Position numbers and translations under genes: made by a program. DNA of 12,859 bases from JANQRV01 sp964533785 (GTDB lineage: Bacteria > Bacteroidota > Bacteroidia > Chitinophagales > Saprospiraceae): contig CAZHNG010000197.1 of assembly GCA_964533785.1 (NCBI GenBank), positions 1 through 12,859 on the forward strand. Reading direction: 5' to 3'. Numbering within the stretch: the stretch's first letter is position 1; each line of letters opens with the position of its first letter. Below are positions 1-7,648 of the stretch, piece after piece. Below the pieces are notes generated by a model. That model had not been told where the DNA came from. It saw nothing but the letters and a program-made list of their open reading frames with translations, and made no database searches.

Positions 1-1
1 T

Positions 2-565
2 CCCACCGTTGTAACCTGTCAGGAAAGACATGAAATATTCATCACTTCAAATGGTGTCCATACCGACATTATTTTCCCCGTACACTTAATCGAAAAAAGC
101 CTTTTACGAGCCCTTGATGTGCCAGGTCAGGTCAACTACCTGTCTTTTGGCTGGGGAGACCGCGATTTTTACCTAAAAACACCAACCTGGGATCAATTCA
201 ATTTATGGATCGCCTTAAAAGCCGTCTTTTTGAAAGGAAAGACTGTTATTCACGTCACCCAATATTACCGGCCATACGACTCCTGGCAAAGTATCCCCTT
301 ATGCGAAACTCAAATCCAGGCCTTAATGAATTACATTAACAATTCTTTCCAAAAAAATGAGGAAGGCCAAATAATAGGTATAGGTCAGACAGGATATGGC
401 AGGAATGACCATTTTTATAATGCTCACGGAAACTTTTCATTTCTGAAAACGTGCAATAACTGGGTCAACCTGGGTTTAAAGGAAGCTGGAGTAAAAACAG
501 CAATATGGTCGCCGTTTACCTTTGGTATCATGCAGCATGTCCGGCAGAAGGAAGTTAGACATTAG
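2..565 (+). CDS. DUF2459 / TIGR02117 family protein, 5' end cut by window edge
   Basis: The reading frame is open from base 2 to the TAA at 563-565, giving 187 visible residues. No start is visible, so the N-terminus (usually a signal or membrane anchor in this family) lies outside the window. A GTG at 119 is in frame but is not the likely start, because conserved family sequence lies before it (ITSNGVHTDIIFPV). Other recognisable blocks are YLSFGWGDRDFYL, VIHVTQYYRP, a YG-rich segment and TCNNWVNLGLKEAGVKTA near the C-terminus. These match the DUF2459 family, called TIGR02117 or 'urease region' hypothetical protein. The conserved His of GVHTD and Cys of TCNNW might be a catalytic pair, but that is inference and the function is unknown. 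The usual family length is a little over 200 residues, so only about 30-50 residues are missing. Family assignment is fairly sure; function is not. Confidence 0.75.
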   Translation, partial: PTVVTCQERHEIFITSNGVHTDIIFPVHLIEKSLLRALDVPGQVNYLSFGWGDRDFYLKTPTWDQFNLWIALKAVFLKGKTVIHVTQYYRPYDSWQSIPLCETQIQALMNYINNSFQKNEEGQIIGIGQTGYGRNDHFYNAHGNFSFLKTCNNWVNLGLKEAGVKTAIWSPFTFGIMQHVRQKEVRH

Positions 566-594
566 CTTTAATGACACAAACTCTCGCACTGTGT

Positions 595-638
595 TTTGTT
601 GATAAGGTTTATAGGTTGATATAAAACTTATCAACAAA
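595..638. repeat. Long inverted repeat / hairpin between DUF2459 and lon-like genes
   Basis: TTTGTTGATAAG (595-606) is perfectly inverted as CTTATCAACAAA (627-638). After one G/A mismatch the stem continues with TTTATA/TATAAA around a 6-base loop (614-619). That makes 18 pairs in a 19-base arm, starting 29 bases after the stop of the upstream gene. No T-run follows on either strand, so a classical terminator is not certain. It could be an mRNA 3'-end stabiliser, a factor-dependent terminator or an operator for the downstream protease gene, which starts 105 bases later. The rest of the gap (566-594, 639-742) is AT-rich with no recognisable gene. Confidence 0.55.
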
Positions 639-742
639 GGAAACGAAAGAGAATCCACAGAAAAAAAATTACTTCTTCTTTTATAAACTATCAATAAACC
701 TTAAGTTGTAGCACAAAATAAAAGAAAGAAATCTGACCAAAT

Positions 743-3166
743 ATGAATGACAATTTGCTCGATGCCCAAGCATTAAGAAAAACATATACTGCTGCTGAAT
801 TTGAAACCATCAACGAAGCGATCCCACAATACCGAAAAGCGATCATCGGACAAGAAAGGGCGGTCAGAGCATTGCGATTTGGGCTGGGTAACCGTGCTCC
901 GGGTTTTAATGTCTACGTTTCCACCAACCAAACGGACGCTAAGTACTCCGTCATTCAGCATTTTCTGAAGGATATGGCAGAACAAGACCCTTTGCCGCCC
1001 GATTGGTGCTATGTCAACAATTTTCAAAACCCATATTGTCCCGAAGCACTACGGCTGCCTACTGGCCTTGGCCGGCAATTCAAAAAAGATATGGCCAATT
1101 TCATTGACGACGCCGAGGCTGCGCTAATCAAGACCATGAATAGCGATGAATTTTACGAAAAAGTCAATGCCCTTAAGCAAGAACTCACCGAAAAACAACA
1201 AAAGCTTTTTAACGAGATCAGACAAAAAGCCGACCAGGAAAACTTCCTTTTAAAGAGAACGCCCGTAGAACTTATTGCGGTCCCCAAAAAAGAAAACCGC
1301 CCCTTAACGGAAGAAGAGTTTCAAAAACTCAGCGAAACCGAAAAACAAAGGATCATCAAAAAACAACAGGAATTTCAGGAGATGTTGAACAACCTCGTGA
1401 AAAACTCTTTGATCCTCGAGCGGGAAACCCAGGAAAAACTGGCTGAGTTAGAAAAAAATGCGGCCCTTTTTGCTATTGAAGTGCTGCTGGAAAACCTGAT
1501 GGTAAAATACAAAGACATCGAAGAGGTTCCCGAGTACCTCGATAGTTTGAAAAAAGACATGCTCGAAAACCTACACTTTTTCCTGCAAACCAAACAACAA
1601 GGCAGCATGCCTTTTCCCGGAGGTGGCAACGTACAAAAAAAGATGATCCAGCAACGGTATGAAGTCAATGTCCTGGTTGATAATTCAGGTTTGCAGAGCG
1701 CTCCGATAATCGTTGAACTCAACCCGACCTATAACAACCTGTTCGGAAAAATCGAAAGAGAATCCGTCATGGGTACTTTGGTCACGGATTTTACCCTTAT
1801 CCGGGAAGGAGCATTACACCGCGCCAATGGCGGATACCTCATTATTCCGGTAGAAGACCTGTTGCGTGCGCCATTTTCCTGGGACACCCTTAAAAGGGCT
1901 TTACGCAACAACCAGGTAGAAGTAGAAGATCCTACCGAAAAACTGGGCTTCATCACCGCAAAAAGCCTTAAACCGGAAGCCATTCCCTTAAACCTGCAGG
2001 TCATTCTCGTTGGTCAGCACTATTTATTTCAACTGCTCTACCAACTAGATGATGATTTTAAATCCCTCTTTAAAGTAAAAGCACATTTTGATTCCGTAAT
2101 GCCCGCTTCTTCGCAGAACCTGGAAGACTTCTGTGGTTATATTTATTGCGTACAAAAAGAAGAGCAATTATTACCCATCAGCAACAGTGCCTTAGCGAAG
2201 ATCATCGAACAAGGACACCGGCTGGCAGATCACCAGGAAAAAATCACTTCCGAAATGGAAGAAACAGCCGATCTATTACGGGAAGCCAATTTTTATGCTA
2301 AACAAACATCAGCCAATGAAATCTCCGAAGAACATATTCGCAAAGCCGTTCAGGAAAAAATACACCGCACCAGTCTGATACACGATAAGATCAAAGAACT
2401 GATCGAAAAAGAGATCATCATTATTGATTTGGAAGGGGCGAAAGCGGGGCAAGTGAACGGCCTTTCGGTACTGGACCTGGGAGATATTGCCTTTGGGCGC
2501 CCAAGCAAGATAACTGCTACTACCAGCATCGGAAGAGAGGGGATTATTGATATCGAACGGGAAGCAAAGCTGGGCGGGGCGCTCCACACCAAAGGCGTGA
2601 TGATCTTATCCGGCTTTTTATTCCAAAAGTTTGGTAAAGACAAACCTTTGAACCTATCCATACGCCTCGTTTTTGAGCAAAGTTATAGCGGCGTCGACGG
2701 CGATAGTGCTTCGAGTACGGAACTATACGCTATTATTTCGGCTTTGTCCGGCATTCCGATCCGCCAGGATATTGCAGTGACCGGCTCCGTGAATCAGTAC
2801 GGTAAGATCCAGGCGATCGGCGGGGTCAACGAAAAAATTGAAGGGTACTTTGAAGTTTGCCGGCAAAAAGGGCTCACTGGTAGCCAGGGGGTTCTTATCC
2901 CAAAGGCCAACACGATCAACCTGATGCTCAAAGAAGAGGTGGTTGAAGCCGTTGCCAACGGTCAATTCCACATTTGGGCCATCCGTTCGGTAGAGGAAGG
3001 TATCGAAATTCTAACAGGCCAAAAAGCAGGTGCGATCTCATGGGATGATACCAGTGGCACACTACAGGTAGAAGAGAATACTGTCTTTGCTAAAGTCAAT
3101 AAAAGGCTACAACAAATTGCGGATATCTGGCAGAAAAATTCGGGACAACAACCATCCAATGGGTAA
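743..3166 (+). CDS. Lon-family Ser-Lys protease with degenerate AAA module (LonB/LonC type, AAA_32)
   Basis: An 807-residue cytoplasmic protease of the Lon family S16, in the group with an AAA_32 (PF13654) N-terminal region. Residues about 34-115 carry the GQERAVRALRFG and LPPDWCYVNNF blocks of that family. Residues about 130-285 are a charged coiled-coil insertion rich in K, E and Q. The Lon protease domain spans about 570-780. Its catalytic serine is S655 in DGDSAS and its lysine is K698 in GGVNEKIEG, 43 residues apart as in classical Lon. The nucleotide site is eroded: the P-loop position (60-69, STNQTDAKYS) has lost all three glycines, and the Walker B equivalent (366-372, LIIPVED) has proline in place of the usual acidic residue. 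This suggests an ATP-independent enzyme like the described LonC class; that is inference. Start ATG 743 has no clear ribosome binding site, as is usual in the phylum. The gene appears monocistronic and is followed by a GC-rich hairpin. Confidence 0.88.
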   Translation: MNDNLLDAQALRKTYTAAEFETINEAIPQYRKAIIGQERAVRALRFGLGNRAPGFNVYVSTNQTDAKYSVIQHFLKDMAEQDPLPPDWCYVNNFQNPYCPEALRLPTGLGRQFKKDMANFIDDAEAALIKTMNSDEFYEKVNALKQELTEKQQKLFNEIRQKADQENFLLKRTPVELIAVPKKENRPLTEEEFQKLSETEKQRIIKKQQEFQEMLNNLVKNSLILERETQEKLAELEKNAALFAIEVLLENLMVKYKDIEEVPEYLDSLKKDMLENLHFFLQTKQQGSMPFPGGGNVQKKMIQQRYEVNVLVDNSGLQSAPIIVELNPTYNNLFGKIERESVMGTLVTDFTLIREGALHRANGGYLIIPVEDLLRAPFSWDTLKRALRNNQVEVEDPTEKLGFITAKSLKPEAIPLNLQVILVGQHYLFQLLYQLDDDFKSLFKVKAHFDSVMPASSQNLEDFCGYIYCVQKEEQLLPISNSALAKIIEQGHRLADHQEKITSEMEETADLLREANFYAKQTSANEISEEHIRKAVQEKIHRTSLIHDKIKELIEKEIIIIDLEGAKAGQVNGLSVLDLGDIAFGRPSKITATTSIGREGIIDIEREAKLGGALHTKGVMILSGFLFQKFGKDKPLNLSIRLVFEQSYSGVDGDSASSTELYAIISALSGIPIRQDIAVTGSVNQYGKIQAIGGVNEKIEGYFEVCRQKGLTGSQGVLIPKANTINLMLKEEVVEAVANGQFHIWAIRSVEEGIEILTGQKAGAISWDDTSGTLQVEENTVFAKVNKRLQQIADIWQKNSGQQPSNG

Positions 3167-3191
3167 GATTCATCCTCCCGGAATGAAAGAA

Positions 3192-3218
3192 CCGGCCCAT
3201 TGTTGAAATACGGGCCGG
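3192..3218. terminator. GC-rich hairpin between convergent genes, probable terminator
   Basis: CCGGCCC (3192-3198) pairs perfectly with GGGCCGG (3212-3218) around a 13-base loop, 25 bases after the stop of the Lon-like protease gene. The downstream sequence on the plus strand is T-rich but interrupted (about 3224-3240). On the minus strand the stem is followed by TTCTTTC. It lies between two convergent genes and may act in both directions. The T tract is imperfect, so confidence is moderate. Confidence 0.5.
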
Positions 3219-3327
3219 CTAATATGTTGTTTGTTAATTTTAAACAATTTAAGCTCTGAAAACTATTGGACTCACTATAAACAAAATGGTTCAATGAGAT
3301 GGGGAGAGCTTAATGTTTTTGGGGTAT

Positions 3328-3549
3328 TTAGTACTCATCCTCGTTGAATAGGAAATCATCTTTTCGAGGATAATCAGGCCAAATGTCTTCGATACCTTCG
3401 TACACTTCGCCCTCATCCTCCATCTGTTGAAGGTTCTCAATTACCTCCAGCGGTGCTCCCGAACGAATGGCGTAATCGATCAATTCATCACGAGTTGCCG
3501 GCCAGGGTGCATCCTCTAAATGGTATGCTAATTCTAAAGTCCAATACAT
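3328..3549 (-). CDS. Small acidic DUF2795-like protein conserved in Bacteroidota
   Basis: A 73-residue soluble acidic protein without a signal peptide or membrane segment. It starts MYWTLELAYHLEDAPWPATR, continues with DELIDYAIRSGAPLEVIENL and ends in an acidic tail (NEDEY). I recognise this as the small, strongly conserved DUF2795-type protein found in nearly every genome of the Bacteroidota. Its function is unknown. The alternating helical pattern suggests a compact helical fold, perhaps a protein-interaction module. The gene stands alone: it converges with the Lon-like protease gene and lies downstream of the transglutaminase-like gene on the same strand, 260 bases away, with a promoter-like pair of its own (3598-3628). 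ATG 3549 is the only sensible start and is preceded by an A/T-rich leader. Family recognition is from memory of the sequence; the exact Pfam number is less certain than the conservation. Confidence 0.82.
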   Translation of the reverse strand: MYWTLELAYHLEDAPWPATRDELIDYAIRSGAPLEVIENLQQMEDEGEVYEGIEDIWPDYPRKDDFLFNEDEY

Positions 3550-3597
3550 AGTTTTAAAAAATAGTTTTCGAAAAAATTTACTTGTGAAAAACAGGGG

Positions 3598-3628
3598 CGA
3601 ATATAATTTTTATTTGCAAATCAGTCAA
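3598..3628 (-). promoter_or_regulatory. Putative Bacteroidota-type promoter for the DUF2795-like gene
   Basis: On the minus strand, TTGAC (3628-3624) sits upstream of TATATTCG (3605-3598). Exactly 20 bases separate TTG from the TA. This is close to the Bacteroidota -33 TTTG / -7 TAnnTTTG arrangement, with one mismatch in the -7 box. A start site near 3590 would give a leader of about 40 bases. The match is by eye only, and similar matches arise by chance in AT-rich DNA. Confidence 0.35.
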
Positions 3629-3809
3629 GAGGAAAAATCAAAACCATGTAAATTAGTTAAAGTGCAAAATTTTTCCACTATAAATCATTCATTTATAAAT
3701 ATATTTAAATACCCCTGATAGCATTTCCAATTGGTCAACAAACTCCAGGCCAGTTATGCCTGCAGGATTCCCAATATAAAAATCTCAAAATCAAAACACT
3801 GGTTTTCAA

Positions 3810-4970
3810 TCACCTATAAGCATGTAAAATTTCGTAAGCTTTTTCCCGGTATCCTTCTGGGAACTGCCCCATTGCTGTCGAATTGACAGGTCCAGTAGGA
3901 TCACAAATATAATAAGGGATGCTGTTGTGCATTATATGCTCTCCTCCTATTCCTTCCAGCGCAATGCCAACCGTAACGTGTTCCGGGTAAGCCAATACGA
4001 CCATCGGAACGTCTAACAAGGCTTTGGCCAACTGAAAGAACAAGGCCGACCTGTCCTCACAATCCGATCGATCATAAATGAATACTTCTTCCGCCGCCAT
4101 AGGTTTCGATTTTCCGAAAAAAGTATCATCTTTTTCGTAACGAAAGCATGAACGTGTTATATGTAATAAAAGTTTTGTAGTTTCCAAATAAGTTTTGCCT
4201 TTCGTAATTTTTTTTAATTCCGGAACCAAGGTTTCCCGCAATAAGGAGGATAATGGAATCTCAAAATAGGCCTTCTCTTCCAAAAGGGGATGATCAGCCA
4301 GAATACGACTAACGTTTTTATCCACCACCAAAGGAATACGAATGGAATCTCCCAAGTACTGAAAATTCAAATGATGCACCAGGCTGTCTGCCCTGAGCTG
4401 GGGCCATCGTTGCAAATCAAATGAAAATGGCTTCCCCGTATTTCCGTCATTTTCAAGCAAAAAAACCGAATTCACTCGCTCTAAAGTCTGGTCTGAGATC
4501 ACGGTTAGGTTATAGTATTTTTCGTTGCCCATTACGATGAAAGGCACTTGGTATAGGTCACTTTCCGACACACCGTAGATGTAGAGAGATTCTTCCCAAT
4601 AGGCAAGCCTTACTTTGTAGTCTAATTGATTTAAATAATAGTACACTAAAAGTTGCTTCTGAAAATAATCCGGCTCGTAAATAGCCTCAATCCCTTGCTC
4701 AATCAATTCCAAAAACAAAAAGTCATTTAGTTCCAACCGGGTTCTTGCTGATTCGAAACTTTCTAGCAACCGCCTGGTCTTTTTCTTTTCCATTTGATCC
4801 AAAAAACGTTGTATCCGCGGAACATGGATGGCCGTCGGCGGAAAAGCAGGCAGCCCGGCATCAAACTGCAATTCAACCGTCTCGGTATAAAAGTCGATGG
4901 TTATACGTTCCTGAGCTTCTGCGCTAACCATTGCCATCATTGTTATTAGAACCAAAAAAGTTTTACTCAT
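3810..4970 (-). CDS. Secreted transglutaminase-like (Cys-His-Asp) protein
   Basis: A 386-residue protein with a Sec signal peptide: residues 1-19, a hydrophobic LVLITMMAMVSA core and likely cleavage after AEA (A19/Q20). It therefore acts in the periplasm or outside the cell. The middle of the protein (about 20-270) matches no family I know. The C-terminal third has the pattern of a transglutaminase-like papain-fold domain: Cys304 in RSDCEDRSALFF, His331 in YPEHVTVGI and Asp357 in YYICDPTGP, in the order and spacing of a Cys-His-Asp triad. Such domains can be peptidases, amidases or cross-linking enzymes; the substrate is not predictable here. The ATG at 4970 is chosen because it starts directly before the signal peptide. 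It lies downstream of tex on the same strand but is separated by 178 bases and a strong terminator, so it probably has its own promoter. No downstream partner gene is apparent. Confidence 0.75.
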   Translation of the reverse strand: MSKTFLVLITMMAMVSAEAQERITIDFYTETVELQFDAGLPAFPPTAIHVPRIQRFLDQMEKKKTRRLLESFESARTRLELNDFLFLELIEQGIEAIYEPDYFQKQLLVYYYLNQLDYKVRLAYWEESLYIYGVSESDLYQVPFIVMGNEKYYNLTVISDQTLERVNSVFLLENDGNTGKPFSFDLQRWPQLRADSLVHHLNFQYLGDSIRIPLVVDKNVSRILADHPLLEEKAYFEIPLSSLLRETLVPELKKITKGKTYLETTKLLLHITRSCFRYEKDDTFFGKSKPMAAEEVFIYDRSDCEDRSALFFQLAKALLDVPMVVLAYPEHVTVGIALEGIGGEHIMHNSIPYYICDPTGPVNSTAMGQFPEGYREKAYEILHAYR

Positions 4971-5037
4971 ACTTCGTCGACTTTTGAATCAAGGTCGGAA
5001 AATTTATCTATCAGCAAATACAACCACATTCTCCAAT

Positions 5038-5083
5038 AAAAAAGCTTCGCGGTGATAATAGACTCACCACAAAGAACGCGAAG
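5038..5083 (-). terminator. Intrinsic terminator downstream of tex, built from a repeat
   Basis: Read on the minus strand, CTTCGC (5083-5078), a 9-base bulge, GGTGA (5068-5064), an 8-base loop, TCACC (5055-5051) and GCGAAG (5050-5045) form a two-part stem. One C and then six T residues (5043-5038) follow. Stem plus U-tract is the classical intrinsic terminator layout. It lies 65-110 bases past the stop of tex and before the next minus-strand gene. The stem's distal arm is part of the dispersed repeat at 5064-5120. Confidence 0.6.
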
Positions 5084-5120
5084 AGACGCGAAGAAAATTC
5101 ATATCACTGGGCGGTGAAGA
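5064..5120. repeat. Dispersed purine-rich repeat, copy A
   Basis: This segment holds CAAAGAACGCGAAGAGA (5070-5086) and ends with GGCGGTGAA (5110-5118). The core matches 17 of 18 positions with a segment at 9295-9312 (one base inserted there). The end matches GGCAGTGAA at 9336-9344. A second GACGCGAAG unit follows the core at 5085-5093. Both copies sit in gaps after gene ends. The ends of each copy (TCAC ... GTGA) are inverted, so the unit may be a decayed miniature inverted-repeat element; that is inference. Confidence 0.5.
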
Positions 5121-5148
5121 AGTCCTCACTTTCGCTATCCCTTTATTT

Positions 5149-7293
5149 TCACTCTACTTCCTTCATCGACAACTGCACCCGCTTGCGAGCCATATCGATA
5201 TCCATCACCTTCACCATCACTTCCTGCCGTAAACTAACCACATCATTTGGGTTTTTGACAAAACGATTCGCCATTTGAGAAATATGCACCAAACCACTCT
5301 CCTTGATCCCAATATCGACAAAAGCGCCAAAATTAGTGATATTATTGACAATACCCGGTAATACCATACCAATAGTCAGATCCTCGATACTTTTCACATG
5401 CTTGGCAAATTCAAAGGCTTTAGCTTTCCCCCGCGGATCAAGACCGGGTTTTTCCAGCTCTTTCATAATGTCCGTCAACGTAGGCATGCCCACCTCTTGC
5501 GTAACGTAGCGTTTCAGGTCGATTGATTTTCTCAGACCGGCGTTGTCGATCAGATCTTTTACGGTGCAATTCAGGTCTTTCGCCATTTTTTCAACAATAT
5601 GGTAGCTTTCGGGGTGAACAGCCGTATTGGCGAGGGGATTTTTAGCATTGCTGATGCGCAAAAAACCCGCACACTGCTCAAATGCTTTATCACCCAGACG
5701 CGAAACTTTTTTTAACTCCGCACGGGAGGAAAAACCACCGTGTTCCTTACGGTATTCCACAATACCTTTGGCTAGGCCAGGTCCCAAGCCGGAAATATAC
5801 GTGAGTAGTGACTTACTGGCGGTATTGAGATTGGCACCAACGGAGTTCACACAGCTTTCTACCGTACGATCCAGGCTTTCTTTGAGTAAGGACTGATTGA
5901 CATCATGCTGGTACTGGCCTACGCCAATCGATTTGGCGTCGATCTTCACCAATTCCGCCAGCGGATCCATCAACCGCCGGGCGATCGAAACCGCTCCTCT
6001 GACGGTGACATCTTCATTAGGAAATTCTTCTCTTCCAACTTCCGAAGCAGAGTAAATGGACGCACCGCTTTCATTGACCATGAAAACCTCTACTTTTTGC
6101 TCCAATGGCAAGCTTTTGCTAAGCGCGAGCGTTTCCCGGCCGGCGGTGCCGTTACCTACTGCTATGGCCTCCACCTGGTATTTTTCTACCAGCTTCATTA
6201 ACGTAGCTTCGGCCTCATGCGTTTTAGATTGGGGCGGATGCGGGAAAATAGCCGTATGGTAGAGTAAATCTCCGTTCCCGTTCAAGCACACCACTTTACA
6301 ACCGGTGCGGTAACCAGGGTCGATCCCCAGTACGTTTTTGGAACCAAGGGGGGCTTCCAGCAAGAGCTGCCGTAAATTTTGTACGAACACTTCGATAGCC
6401 TCCTGATCCGCCTTTTCCTTTGCCAGATTCCTGAATTCTGTCTCAATGGAAGGCGACAATAGCCTTTTATATCCGTCCTTAATGGCCATTTCCACCTGGC
6501 CGGTGGCCGCGCCATTGCCCCGTAAAAAGAGTTTGCTTAATGCGTAGAGCGATTCTTCTTCCTCGGGCCCGATACTAACCCGTAAAAAACCTTCTTCTTC
6601 CCCGCGCCGGATTGCTAAATACCGGTGAGAAGGACATTTTTTCAGGGGTTCCTGAAAATCAAAATAGTCGCGGTATTTAGCGCCTTCTTCTTCTTTACCC
6701 CGGGCTACCTTTGATTTGATGACCGCCTGGCGACGAAATACCCCCCTGACCTTGTTCCGGGCACGTTCATCTTCGTTGACCCATTCGGCGATGATATCTC
6801 TGGCGCCCTGCAACGCCTCTTCTTCGGTAGGTACTTCATCAGTGATAAATTGTCCTATCGCCTCTTCGATACGTTGGTCTTTTTGCAAGTAGATAAGCTG
6901 AGCCAATGGTTCCAATCCTTTTTCTTTCGCTACGCTGGCTCTTGTTTTGCGTTTGCGTTTGTAAGGCAGGTAAATATCTTCCAATTCCGTAGAATCATAA
7001 CATTGCTCTATTCTGTTTTTAAGCTCATCGGTCAGTTTCCCCTGCTCTTCAATGGCGTTGAGAATAGAAGCTTTTCTTTTTTCGAGATCGGTAAGTTTTT
7101 GAAATTCCTTTTGAATATCAGCGATTTCAACTTCATCCAGCGATCCGGTTTGCTCTTTACGGTATCTGGCAATAAAGGGAATAGTCGCCCCATCTTCCAG
7201 TAAGTGAATGGTATTTTCAACTTTCCGCTGGGGGAGATTAAGCCCTTTGCTGATCAGTTGTAAGTGTTTGGGCGGTATTTGGTTAGTGGTCAT
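5149..7293 (-). CDS. tex: Tex, S1-domain nucleic-acid-binding transcription accessory protein
   Basis: A 714-residue cytoplasmic protein with the complete domain order of Tex (YhgF family). The N-terminal helical region includes the signatures ATIPFIARYRKEQTGSLDE and YLPYKRKRKTRA. A YqgF/RNase H-like domain starts at about residue 320 with VLGIDPGYRTG (D325). A helix-hairpin-helix pair covers about 495-550 (SGLGPGLAKGIVEYR, GG followed by FSSRAELKKV). A C-terminal S1 RNA-binding domain spans 642-711 (GIVNNITNFGAFVDIG, GLVHISQMAN). The protein ends just after S1, without the basic tail that some homologues carry, so it is slightly shorter than the E. coli form. Tex binds nucleic acid and is linked to transcription and translation quality control. 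ATG 7293 opens MTTNQIPPKHLQLISKGLN, which fits the family start. It is followed by a strong terminator at 5038-5083, so it is probably transcribed alone. Confidence 0.95.
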   Translation of the reverse strand: MTTNQIPPKHLQLISKGLNLPQRKVENTIHLLEDGATIPFIARYRKEQTGSLDEVEIADIQKEFQKLTDLEKRKASILNAIEEQGKLTDELKNRIEQCYDSTELEDIYLPYKRKRKTRASVAKEKGLEPLAQLIYLQKDQRIEEAIGQFITDEVPTEEEALQGARDIIAEWVNEDERARNKVRGVFRRQAVIKSKVARGKEEEGAKYRDYFDFQEPLKKCPSHRYLAIRRGEEEGFLRVSIGPEEEESLYALSKLFLRGNGAATGQVEMAIKDGYKRLLSPSIETEFRNLAKEKADQEAIEVFVQNLRQLLLEAPLGSKNVLGIDPGYRTGCKVVCLNGNGDLLYHTAIFPHPPQSKTHEAEATLMKLVEKYQVEAIAVGNGTAGRETLALSKSLPLEQKVEVFMVNESGASIYSASEVGREEFPNEDVTVRGAVSIARRLMDPLAELVKIDAKSIGVGQYQHDVNQSLLKESLDRTVESCVNSVGANLNTASKSLLTYISGLGPGLAKGIVEYRKEHGGFSSRAELKKVSRLGDKAFEQCAGFLRISNAKNPLANTAVHPESYHIVEKMAKDLNCTVKDLIDNAGLRKSIDLKRYVTQEVGMPTLTDIMKELEKPGLDPRGKAKAFEFAKHVKSIEDLTIGMVLPGIVNNITNFGAFVDIGIKESGLVHISQMANRFVKNPNDVVSLRQEVMVKVMDIDMARKRVQLSMKEVE

Positions 7294-7648
7294 GAATTAG
7301 TTTTTGTTTAGGAACGGCTGCAATTTCTAAATTATGATGGAAAGAAAAAATGAAATTAAAAAAAGTGAGCGGGATAAATTAAATCACTGAGCAAAACGTA
7401 TCGATCAATGAAGATAAGAATTCAGATAACTATTAAAAAATTAACAAATAAAACAACTATTGGAAAGTTCCACTATCCGAGTACTTTTTGGGAAAAAATT
7501 TTGGCGTATTCCATTCCTGTAATTTTAAAGATTGATTGTCAATAATTTAATACATTAGTGGCCTACTCATTTTAAGATTGCCGTCAAAAAGATTAAAAAT
7601 TTTAGCGATTTTAATCGGACAACTTTAAATGGTCCATACCTGATTGAT
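7294..7648. other. AT-rich divergent intergenic region between tex and the FAD dehydrogenase gene
   Basis: These 355 bases separate two divergent genes and contain no reading frame I would call. They must hold both promoters. The best plus-strand match to the Bacteroidota pattern is TTG (7460-7462), 19 bases, then TACTTTTTG (7482-7490), which would leave a leader of about 150 bases. On the minus strand, TAATTTAG about 45 bases before tex is a one-mismatch -7 box without a clear -33 partner. No riboswitch-like structure, repeat or RNA gene is recognisable. Confidence 0.45.

Noticed and set aside
119..565. GTG at 119 as the start of the first gene
   Set aside because: Conserved family sequence (SNGVHTD) is encoded upstream in the same frame, which is open to base 2.
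597..659. TTATCAACA on both hairpin arms and AATCCACAG nearby, resembling DnaA boxes of a replication origin
   Set aside because: The two TTATCAACA sites are simply the two arms of one inverted repeat and differ from the TTATNCACA consensus; the third is a poor match. No dnaA, dnaN or other origin-linked gene is present.
3746..3762. CAGGC/GCCTG stem as terminator of the transglutaminase-like gene
   Set aside because: Only five pairs and no T-run on the minus strand.
5303..6262. Several plus-strand reading frames antisense to tex
   Set aside because: They lie wholly inside tex, whose domains are continuous on the other strand, and their translations show no family features.
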